Source: Amoebophrya sp. A120 (taxonomy: Eukaryota > Sar > Dinophyceae > Syndiniales > Amoebophryaceae). Taken from it: a stretch of 64,000 nt of DNA. Each line of letters opens with the position of its first letter. The first letter of the stretch is position 1. Below are positions 56,001-64,000 of this stretch, piece after piece. The translations under genes and the position numbers were made by a program. The notes below the pieces were generated by a model. It was not told where the DNA came from. It searched no databases and saw only the letters and a program-made list of their open reading frames with translations. The stretch spans positions 634,422-698,421 of the forward strand of contig CAJINV010000002.1 in NCBI GenBank assembly GCA_905178155.1, written 5' to 3'.

Positions 56001-57467
56001 TAATTGCGTTTATGCATTACAAATCTTTTTCTTACGGCAAATCCAAATCCGCATTACAAATTTACTTTGTAATGCTAAGCCAATTTGTAATGCAATTTAT
56101 ACTAGTTGTACGATGCATTGCATACTTCTTGATGTTGAAAAACCGACGTGGTCTGCAGTAAAATCCCCAAATCTTTCGGGATCGGTATTGCAGTGAAAAA
56201 TGCCCCCACCCCCAAAATTGCAAAAATTTGTGATGCGAAGTTTCCAAATGAAAACTTTTTGTCATGCATGAAAGGAGTACGAGTCTATCTTTCCGATGCA
56301 GATTCTAGGCGTATATCGCATCGCTTGCACGACAAGCGCCTCTCTTGTTGGGGTCTTTTGTAATACAAATGTTTGCTATCATTCACGATCGGAAACCTGT
56401 GATGCTGATAGATGCAAGAGGGCGAATGTTTCATTTGGAAAGGTTTGCAATACAAATGCTCCCAAGTTCGGGGGTCGTGGGGGCGTTTTTCATTGTAATA
56501 ATCGGGCAGTGCACTTTCACCCACCGGGGGAGCGAGCACCAGGGAAACCAAAAAAACGAACAGAGGAAGGTGAGGAAGGAGGTTTGTTGCTCGTCCTCGC
56601 GATGATGATGTAGGTCTACTTCCGGGTGGTCGTTCTGGTCGTCCTGAAGGTGGTTGTAGTTGTCCGCTGTTGTTGATGCGTCTACTCGCGCGATCGAACG
56701 ACCCGAGTTTTCTTCCAAATTGACCTCACCTTCGGGGGAACTGTCAAAAGAAAATTCCTCCTGCTCGCTACTGCTACTGCTACTCGGTGTCCTGAGCGCC
56801 CACGTACTGATATGCAGTGCAAAAGTAGTATCGTACTCGTATAAATGCATTACAAATTTCCTCAGTATGAGAAATGAAATCTGTAATGCTGATTTACCTT
56901 GACAAAAAGATTTGTAATGCATGGCTGCAATGCGAATGCGATACTTTTGCACAGGATAACTGAAGCCGCTATAATCGTCCAACACGTCGTAGATACAGAG
57001 TCTCTTCGGGAAAAACCTTATGAATTGCAAAAGCTTATCGTACTCGTATAAATGCATTACAAATTTCCTCAGCATGAGAAATAAAATTTGTAATGCTGAT
57101 GCACCTTGAGAAAAAGATCTGGAATGCATGATTGCAATACGACGAGTACGATACTTTTGCACAGAATAAACCTGCCTTCTCGTTGATGTTCCACCTGCTC
57201 CGAAGGAGCTGCTGCTTCCACCACACGACCTGCTGCAGTCGGCAAGAGACCACGTTGGTCCGGAAGATCTTCTTCAACTGCGAAATAGTACCACCACCAG
57301 GACCCCTCTTCAGTGTAATAAATATCCTCCAAGAACTCGATGAGGTCGGTGAAAAGGGTCTTGTCCGCGTTTTTAACAGGCGGCCGTGGTTCGTGGTTCT
57401 CGAGAATGGCAACAAGGATCACGACACCTGACAAAAAACTTAGCAGCCCGCAAGTTGTCCACGACAT
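53073..57467 (-). CDS. Acidic multi-pass membrane protein, 777 aa
   Basis: Eleven exons, all introns being introners: 57467-57169, 57013-56959, 56805-56501, 56180-56125, 55966-55575, 55418-55210, 55049-54982, 54724-54674, 54442-53672, 53517-53472 and 53154-53073, total 2334 nt. A hydrophobic N-terminal segment (GLLSFLSGVVILVAI) follows the start MSWTTC. Further membrane segments are TLFLFFCAYLTYLVPFLALV (exon 5) and a long one around LTIYFPFGLAGILAHSAAT (exon 9). Between them lies an extremely acidic Ser/Glu/Asp region. The tail carries DFVIQTRQ, a motif echoed by DFVIQRR in the gene at 60632-61903. No family recognised. A GTAAGA word near the end of exon 9 could be a canonical donor giving another C-terminus. 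An alternative start upstream of 57467 is possible. Confidence 0.75.
53160..53471. mobile_element. Family F introner, last intron of the acidic membrane gene
   Basis: CATCAAAAGGAAAAATCCCC / GGGGGGATTTTTCACTTTGA. TSD TGCGG on both sides. Confidence 0.92.
53523..53671. mobile_element. Family A introner in the acidic membrane gene
   Basis: TATCCTGTGCAAAAGTATCG / CGATACTTTTGCAGTTCATA, a near-consensus copy. TSD TAGTA on both sides. Confidence 0.95.
54448..54673. mobile_element. Family G introner in the acidic membrane gene
   Basis: TATGAGAGTGCACAACCCCC / GAGGGGTTGTGCACTCTCAT. TSD CTTTC/CTTCC. Confidence 0.92.
54730..54981. mobile_element. Family B introner in the acidic membrane gene
   Basis: TATGGATTGCAAAAGTGTCT / AGACATTTTTGCATTTCATA. 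TSD CGGTA on both sides. The interior closely matches the B copy at 1147-1397 (shared TTCTGTCACCA and GGAAGCTTCTCGA words). Confidence 0.93.
55055..55209. mobile_element. Family A introner in the acidic membrane gene
   Basis: TATCCTGTGCAAACTAAGTA / TATACTTTTGCAATGCATA. TSD TCGCA/TCACA. Confidence 0.9.
55424..55574. mobile_element. Family A introner in the acidic membrane gene
   Basis: TATGAACTGCAAAAGCATCG / CGATGCTTTTGCAAAGCATA. TSD GAGTG on both sides. Confidence 0.93.
55972..56124. mobile_element. Family A introner in the acidic membrane gene
   Basis: TATCCTGTGCAAAAGTATCG at the left; the right arm is shortened to TACGATGCATTGCATA. TSD CTTGT/CTTCT. Confidence 0.9.
56186..56500. mobile_element. 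Family E introner in the acidic membrane gene
   Basis: TATTGCAGTGAAAAATGCCC / GGGCGTTTTTCATTGTAATA. TSD ATCGG on both sides. Interior similar to the E copy at 50248-50553. Confidence 0.94.
56811..56958. mobile_element. Family A introner in the acidic membrane gene
   Basis: TATGCAGTGCAAAAGTAGTA / CGATACTTTTGCACAGGATA. TSD ACTGA on both sides. Confidence 0.93.
57019..57168. mobile_element. Family A introner, intron 1 of the acidic membrane gene
   Basis: TATGAATTGCAAAAGCTTAT / CGATACTTTTGCACAGAATA. TSD AACCT on both sides. It shares interior words with the copy at 56811-56958. Confidence 0.93.
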
Positions 57468-57996
57468 TGACGGCTCACTCGTGCCCGGAAGAACCGCATG
57501 GAGCGTAGTTGTGTTTGTGTATTGCAAGAGCACCGAAGGCTACTTTATGATGGTGGCGCTATTCTACTAGGACGGCTGATGTTGATGCGCTGTCGTGTTG
57601 ACTACAACCACACGAAGATATGCCACCAACAACCTGTATACAACAGAACAGCTGTGCTCTCTCCAATACTTCTTTTGCAAGTTTATTTAGCTGTCGCTGT
57701 GCTTGTTCTTCATCTCACATGTGTACCCTCTGAAAAAAATCCGCCGGGCACACTCTGCAACTAAATTGTAGTCTGGCTCAAAGAACCTCCCACTCAAAAG
57801 ATGGTGCCCCTGCACCTTAGCAGCACGCCTGTTTCTCAACTCCACTACAAATAATTCCGCGCGCTCAAATAAAAATTGCTCTAAAACAAGTGCTCTCATC
57901 ATGCCCCCGCGGCAATTTGTTGTGTTTCGCCCACCTGGCGCAGGAGCCGCAGGAGGTCCTCGTACGACTTGTGTTACAAGCAGAACGAGACTGTTT

Positions 57997-60018
57997 AAGA
58001 TTTTTCTCGAGGCTTGCCAGAAGTTGTGCGGGGAATAGAGCGGGGCCGTCGTGCCAAATGTGAAATCGCCTGTATTTTCCGGGTTGTCTTGGCTTTCACA
58101 AGCAGATTTCCGAAACGCGCACCGAGCAAACGAATAAGAATCTACAACCAAGTCAACCGAGGGCTCGCACACTACCCACAAGCCAATAGTGTTCTTTAGG
58201 CGCAAGCAGAAATAAATCCCGGTAAAATGTAATCCAAAAAGGGCACAATATCCATCAATGTGTTCTGGCCGGACCTAGTCCAGCCCCAGCGTAGTAAAGG
58301 TTCTTTGTGCTTCATCCTAAAGCATCGCGTAAGCCCCTAACGTTTCCCGTGGTGTGGACGTTCCTGATGCGGTAAAGACAAAAGTGGCGCGCAGTTAGTC
58401 AGTGCAGGAACCTAGATCATGCAGCAGCATGCTCTGCGCTTCATTTTCTGAACCCTGCGTCGGATTTCCGGTCCTACCAGTGGAAACTGGGGCGCCATTT
58501 TGCGCCTTTTGATCCATTTGCCATGCATTTTTGGAACTAAAATATGCCATTTTTGACCTGAATCAGGCCTAATTTGAGCTAAAATAGAGCCTAATTTGTT
58601 GAATTTACATGAAAAAGGTAGCTGTACGTGCCAAAAGCGGAGATTTTCCCAGAAGAGCTGCAACGGTCGAAGTCGAAGACGACCACGAGCGTTGTAGCCA
58701 TTATAGTATAGCGAAAACTGTAAAGCCAAATCACGCCAGCAAGGCTACCCCAATGTAAATCTGTAATGCGAAAAGGAAATAAATATAAACCTGAACCCAG
58801 CTCCTGCGTGAAGTGATGCGGAATCGCGCATCTCCTCCAAGCGCGGCCGCGGTTCGTTTCAAATAAAGAAGCGACAACCCTTGTCGCGCTGATGTGTAGT
58901 ATATGCAGCTAACTATCTTCATAGAACAAACCATGCTTCGTTCTTCGCTGCGCGTCAAGTAATCACAGCCAGAAGTTGTGCGCCAGAAGAATCACTGTTC
59001 AAGATTTTTCTGGAGGCTTGCCAGAAGTTGTGCGGGGACTAGAAAGAACGGGGCGGCGGAGAAAAAAGAGTACTCGTCTATTTTCCACGGCAAATGGCTC
59101 ATGGTGTGGGACGAACGCTAGCAGGACAGAGAGAGAGATTGGAGCACACACTCTACGCAAAATAGACTTTCGAAAGATACTAGTGCGAGGCACGGGGCGG
59201 AGCCATCTGGTTATTGGTAGGAAAAAACTTGCAACGCCTACTGTACGCAACACGACCGACGTCTTTCCTTGAAGATCTTTTTCGATCATGGATCTGCGTC
59301 AGGATTTTACTTGCTTTTAATCTTCCGCGCATTACAAATTTAGAAAGAACGCCCACGCGCGTTTATTTGTCAAAAAAAGCCAATCAACACGACGAAGCTT
59401 TCGCGAGCATCAGGTAAAAGCTTAACCTGTTGGATCATGTAGTGAGACCGTGCCAAATGGTAAAAACTTGTCATCTGTGTGTACGAATCGAGCAGGGCGT
59501 GGCGGGCTAAGTAGACACGTGGTCACGCCACTTGATCACGAAAACGCTTAAGACGGGAGCCGTAATAAATGCAAACGGAGCTGCGCGACCGCTACTAAGC
59601 TCAGAGGCAGGACGGCTCAAGCACAGGCGCTCCTACTTGCCACCCATCGCCATTTCTTTCATGATTGCCAATGGGCACCGTTATCAAGTTGGCCACTGGA
59701 CATGACAAAAGCAAAAAAAACTCGCATGACAAATCCACTTATTTGCGTGAGCTCTTGCGTATCCTATTTAAGGCCAAGAAGAACACCTGCATCTCCGCAT
59801 TTTTTGCCAGTGGAGGAAAGGCTACCGAGCCAGCCGCCGTGGGGGCCGACGCATCTGGGACTTTTCTGCGCTGCCACCCTGCCGAGTCGCGTGCTCTCCG
59901 TAGACGAACCTGCTAGACATGTGGGTTGCGTATGAGGGCGTTTATTTCGGTACTTGGAGTAAGATTTTTCTCGAGGCTTGCCAGAAGTTGTGCGGGGACT
60001 AGAAAGAACGGGGCCATC
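57997..60018. repeat. Dispersed 50-bp repeat, three copies about 1 kb apart
   Basis: Copies start at 57997, 59001 and 59961. The core is AAGATTTTTCT then GAGGCTTGCCAGAAGTTGTG then CGGGGA and GA..CGGGGC. The reading frame of the overlapping ORFs differs between copies, so conservation is at DNA or RNA level. Before copy 2 there is a partial extra copy (CCAGAAGTTGTGCG at about 58972). Confidence 0.9.
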
Positions 60019-60319
60019 ATGCCAAACACATGGTTGGATACCGCAGAAGCAGGCAGCAATGCCTTATTTTGGTTGATAACTTCTAATCTTGTTGGATTTC
60101 GCTCTGTACAGTGTGATAAAATTTTCAACAAGTCCTCAAAGTTGTCGTGGTCTACTCCTGCGCATTAACAAAATCTTCAAAAGCTGTCGGACTTGCGGCT
60201 CTGTGCAACGTCACAAGAGTGTCTGAAGATCTTCACCCCATAGTCATAGTCCTAGTAAAGCTTCTGGGTCCGTAAACAAGTAGAATCCAAATTCTGTCTC
60301 TGTCTCGTCTGTCTTGATA

Positions 60320-60460
60320 CTAATCTGTCATAATCTGTTAAAACGGTTTGCTAATAAGGTTTTGCTCCTGCCGTGAATAATCTGTGTCATAATCTGTTAA
60401 AACGGTTGTCGGTGTATTGAAATTTGTCAATAAATCTGAGTAGTATTAAAACGGTTGGCT
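60320..60460. repeat. Short direct repeat TAATCTGTTAAAACGGTT
   Basis: Two near-full copies and a partial third, with a shorter AAACGGTT echo at about 60579. Confidence 0.8.
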
Positions 60461-60631
60461 CTGCGAGATATCAAACTAGTCCGATAAAGTTACGATCACA
60501 ATGAAGTGAAAGCTTAGCTGGCTCTGATCGGCAAACTTTCGATTACACAAAACGAGTAACTCTTCTACCTGTGCTCTCAAACGGTTCGCTGTTCTGTAAA
60601 GTTTGTTGAAAACTTCCTTTACTTCATCCCC

Positions 60632-61903
60632 TTACGCCATCTGCCGGATGACTGCCAGCCCGAGTTCTCGCAACTCTGCTTCCCACGTGCGCGCCTTATG
60701 CATTGCAAAAGCATCGTGCTAGTATGAATTGCATCACAAACTTCCTCAGCATTAGCAATGGAATGTGTCATGCTGTTTCACCCTAGAAGGAAGAAGATTT
60801 GTCATGCATATTTGCAATTAGAGCGAGTGCGATTCTTTTGCAGTTGATACGCCTCGTTCTCGTAGAGAAGCTTCATTCGGTTTCGTCGGCGCTTCGGGTA
60901 TGGTGGGGGAAAGGACTTGTTGAGTTTGTCATGCAACATAGGATGAAAGCATACCCATGCGATAGTTTCTCATGCACAAAATGCATACACAAAAAACATT
61001 CCCCATAGAGATCTATGCATGACAAAGTGAAGAACTACAAACGCAACAGCAAAGTTCTTTCCCCCACCATATTTTCAACTCGATGTTGGCCTGTTCCAGC
61101 TCCTCGTTGATGGCCCTGATATTGTTTTTTTTTTCGGTAAGGATCGATTTGTCATGCGTTTCTTTGCATGACAAAGTCTGAGATGTAATGCACGTTTCTG
61201 CATGACAAATTCAAAAAACTCTAGTACTCCGTTTCCCTCTTCTGGTTGTCTTCGAAGTCGAACTTCACCTTCTGTTCAAACCACCAAATTGTGCATTGCA
61301 AAAGCCGCATCGCACTCTTTCTCGTACAACTTCTAATTGCGATCTTGCATGACAGATATTTTTTCTCTAGCTGGATCAGCAATGCAAATTCCTTTCTACT
61401 TTCTCAGAATTTGCAATGCAATTTCCTCTACAAGTAGTGCGAACCGTCTTTTTGCAATGCATAGCAGTCTCCCCGGCGATCTTGACCATTTTCGAGCAAT
61501 ACTCGCTGGCCTCCGCATATTTATCAAATGGAAAAATCCCATATCGAAAAGAAAGCCACAGAAAGTCTGCAATGCTGATTGGTGACCACAAATCGTCTCT
61601 GTCTTGCAAGAAGGCAAGTCCACAGGTTGCGCCGCATTACGCAGGCGGTTTGTGATGCTGTTGGGCCGACAGCGTGGAAATTTGTCATGCTAGACGCCCT
61701 TGTCAAAACCTTGCTTCCCAGGGTTGGCATAAGCGTGCAGTCCTCTACTGCAAGACGAATCTGATTTGTGTACGCAAATCCAGCATTACAAACTTCCTTT
61801 TCGATATGGGGAGGGCGAGGGGGGATTTCTGCTTTTGATAATATTTCGTGTTTTCCTTCACCCGCCTCTGGATCACGAAATCAGGTGGGAGTTTCATCGC
61901 CAT
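60632..61903 (-). CDS. Short coiled-coil protein, possibly ciliary (CFAP141-like)
   Basis: Exons read 61903-61841, 61516-61464, about 61290-61230, about 61125-61072, 60893-60850 and 60691-60632, giving roughly 150 aa; the junction near 61130-61230 is not fully resolved. The protein starts MAMKLPPDFVIQRRVKEN, continues through aromatic and charged helices (WWFEQKVKFDFE), then a coiled coil (NEELEQANIELKKRRRNR) and ends LYENEARTWEAELRELGL..VIRQMA. The closing pattern, a basic cluster then LLxxExxxWxxELxxLGL, is typical of small microtubule-associated axonemal proteins such as CFAP141. That link is from memory of the family pattern and is tentative. Expected role: flagellar axoneme. At least four of the five introns are introners. 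Confidence 0.6.
60697..60849. mobile_element. Family A introner, last intron of the coiled-coil gene
   Basis: TATGCATTGCAAAAGCATCG / GCGATTCTTTTGCAGTTGATA. TSD CGCCT on both sides. Confidence 0.92.
60899..61071. mobile_element. Family N introner in the coiled-coil gene
   Basis: TATGGTGGGGGAAAGGACTT / AAGTTCTTTCCCCCACCATA. Flanks TCGGG/TTTTC. Only copy seen. Joins IELK to KRRRNR in frame. Confidence 0.85.
61296..61463. mobile_element. Family A introner in the coiled-coil gene, diverged
   Basis: Left end GCATTGCAAAAGCCGCATCG lacks the initial TA; right end TCTTTTTGCAATGCATA. TSD not clear. Confidence 0.7.
61522..61840. mobile_element. Family F introner, intron 1 of the coiled-coil gene
   Basis: TATCAAATGGAAAAATCCCA at the left, GGGGGGATTTCTGCTTTTGA at the right. 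TSD ATATT on both sides. Interior close to the F copy at 47787-48111. Confidence 0.9.
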
Positions 61904-64000
61904 CTTTGCTTATACTTTGATTTGTGAAGGATTGAAAAAAGTTTATTTCACAAGTTGCTGCTCATACACGACCACTTTGCTCCTAATATCAATTTCGTTT
62001 ATCTTTTTACAACTGAGGAGGAGGAGGAATAAACTCTACAGTCAGCTTCTAACTACTAAGCTACTCTCTCTGTGTAAGCTAACCATAGGAAAGATTTTCG
62101 CTGGGACTAGGTGCTGCCTGCCGATGGTTTGCAACGCTTCAACTTTCCAGGTAGTTGTAGCCGGTTGTCTCTTTCGGCTGGTATGCGACCCCCTCAGCAG
62201 GTCTACTCACGAGTGTCCTTTGTCGTCTTCGCTGCTTTTTACAGTGGCTCTGTAGATCGGTCGACGTGTTGACTTAGTTGTGGTCTGCCGCTGGATCTTA
62301 GTTTTGTGACGTTCTGACTACCCAAGGGTGGGCAGCCGAAGCCGCCGTGGCCAAGGGATGCCAGGTTGCCCCTGAGGGGACTTATTCGTCACCGCGGTAG
62401 GAAGAAGTGAGCCACTGCGACGGTTAGTTGTGAGGACACCCGAGGTAGAGTTACCCGTCGTGTGCCGCCCGCTGCAGAGGATTTGTAGTCCCTCCGCAGT
62501 CGTCATGAAGTAATGCAGAATGCTGATAGTGCGTCGCCCGCTCCGACGTAGTACAGAAAGCTCCCCCGTCGTCGATCCTCGGTTGACCCTCCCCCGTCGT
62601 TGGCGGAAATCCTTCTGTCGCGCGTGTAGGCGCGTCCACGTCCGACGTCGTTAAGAGGGGCGTTCTTCTCGAGCACGCTGGCTGTGCTGATGCACAAAGA
62701 AAGATAGCCTGGGTGGAATCAAAGGAAATAACCAGGGGAACGGAAAAAGATCGATGAGGACAAGCCCACGGGTTCCCCTCACTGACATGTCCTGCGCCCT
62801 CGTCCCTAAGAAAAGCGCAGGCCCTTGTCGCGTCGCTCGATCACGGCACGAAGGTCACGACCACGGCGGGCGCGGAGGTGGAGCGTGTTATCTACTACTA
62901 GTCATTATTTTTTCGTAGGCCCGGTTTCTACTTCTGTGTTGGTCTCGGTAAAAGGAAAACGCGTAAAGTAAAATATAGACTATCGACACGCGCCTGCGCT
63001 GTGATCGCGGGCGGCAGTATCCGTTCCCGTGCCTGCGGTGTGCCGGGGCCATTGAAGGGGGTCAATGCACTATGCAATTTGTCAAGCAGTATATCTACCT
63101 GACCTTCTTTTTCAACATCATGCGCACTGTATATTTGTCTATCCGTATCCGCCCTTACACTGCGTAGCGCAGTGGGCACCTCCGCTCTCACATGACATCA
63201 TGCCTACTCCGGTCGCGGCGGGCAAGCATGCTTATTCGGTGCCTTGTGCACGAGTCCCCCCCTCCGGTCCCCATCCGCGACGGCCCTCATGGCTCACCGC
63301 GGCTAGTCTGCTGTTTGGGTTCTATGCCTCTTTTCCACGATATCCCGCGGGGGGGGAGGGGGTGCGGGTCCAAGGTTGGCGGGCACGCCTCGCGTATCAC
63401 CGAGCTTGTGTCTCCAGCCGCTAGTCTTACTGCTACTTTTTATTTACTACTCTATCCGGAGCCTTCTATCTAACTCCACGACGGGGCTATTCGGTGGCCC
63501 GTGCTGCAGCGGCGCTGTCAGTGAGGGGGGCGACGCCATCATTTTCTTTCTTGTATTTTTGTAGTAAGAGTGAACTGCTACAGAAAGTTTTTGTGTTGTT
63601 AGCACTACTGTAAAAGGGGCACAGAGGACCCGCCACGTACGGGTGTTTATTTAATTTCATTTCGAAACTCCACTGCAGGGAGTCGGGGGAGGTACCGACG
63701 TGGCGTCAGTGGTAGGTAAACAATTGATGAGAAAAACAAGAGATGGTCCTACTCTACGGCATAGCTCCCCCTGTTCTACATTGATGGATCTCAGGCAACA
63801 AGACAAACGTCTTGAGCCAAATTTATCTTTTTACAACTGCTGCCCATGAAGATGACAACTTGAACTTTCATCACTACCCTCTTTCGTGAGTGAAAACAAA
63901 TTCCTCGACTTTGTTCTACTTCTTTCAACGGACCCACTCAGGAGGACCCCCTCGCTTGACGACCCCGAAAAATTCCCCTCTGAAAGAATCCCACGTGAAA
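61904..64000. other. No gene recognised
   Basis: Short ORFs in every frame, GC-rich from about 62270 to 63540, without introners or recognisable RNA genes. This may be the promoter side of the coiled-coil gene or carry genes I cannot see. An 11-bp match to the dinoflagellate spliced-leader 3' end lies near 63810. Confidence 0.35.

Larger units (their letters stand above)
57468..60631. other. Gene-free stretch with a thrice-repeated 50-bp block
   Basis: No gene supported and no introner. A 105-codon minus-strand ORF (58412-58729) has no recognisable domain. Contains the repeat block listed separately and a TAATCTGTTAAAACGGTT repeat at 60320-60460. Confidence 0.45.

Noticed and set aside
749-61840. 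The repeated elements as ordinary MITEs or a CRISPR array
   Set aside because: They interrupt conserved coding motifs that are restored exactly on removal, so they act as introns. Spacing is irregular and the repeats are inverted, not direct, which excludes CRISPR.
62270-63540. Structured RNA gene (rRNA or similar) in the GC-rich right end
   Set aside because: I could not match any conserved rRNA or tRNA segment by eye.

Overview
The window reads as nuclear DNA of a compact protist, most likely a parasitic syndinian dinoflagellate of the Amoebophrya type. Three things point there. All twelve well-supported genes lie on the minus strand, as in the unidirectional gene clusters of dinoflagellates. 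Genes for a kinesin-14, EF-hand proteins and a probable ciliary protein are eukaryotic. The genes are riddled with repeated, non-GT/AG introns that carry terminal inverted repeats (TIRs). Repeated non-canonical introns ('introner elements') are known from Amoebophrya. The species call is inference.

The main content is about 75 introner copies in at least fourteen TIR families, here called A to N plus a few unclassified. Copies run from about 100 to 570 bp, begin TAT and end ATA, and sit between two copies of a 5-bp host sequence (target-site duplication, TSD); about forty TSD pairs are identical. Removing the element plus one TSD copy restores the reading frame at almost every site. This rule let me rebuild complete proteins from the sequence, with exon sums divisible by three: DUF202 protein (412 aa), Pro/Thr-rich membrane protein (682 aa), a 1500-aa unknown, a 1518-aa unknown, a 282-aa EF-hand protein, a 950-aa kinesin-14 with PH domain, and a 777-aa membrane protein. 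Ordinary GT-AG introns occur in the same genes. Introners nest inside each other twice, and they leave exons of only 7, 8 and 11 nt.

Layout, low to high coordinate (all minus strand unless noted): DUF202 gene 702-2597; Pro/Thr-rich membrane protein 4578-8457; long multi-EF-hand gene 8643-14610; intronless unknown 15931-17064; 11-exon unknown 19456-26213; low-complexity and tandem-repeat island about 26900-28960; three-exon unknown 29358-34348; Ser/Arg-rich partial gene 34525-35237; small two-exon gene 37137-38229; EF-hand membrane-anchored gene 40325-44159; kinesin-14 45439-52866; acidic multi-pass membrane protein 53073-57467; repeat-bearing intergenic DNA; short coiled-coil, probably ciliary gene 60632-61903; no gene recognised from 61904 to the end. 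Plus-strand ORFs at 26533, 35437 and 44275 are weak candidates.

The introners lie almost only inside gene bodies. The gene-free stretches hold other repeats instead: a perfect 31-bp-arm palindrome, CTTAGG arrays, A-tract arrays and a thrice-repeated 50-bp block. No rRNA, tRNA, CRISPR or transposase gene was recognised.
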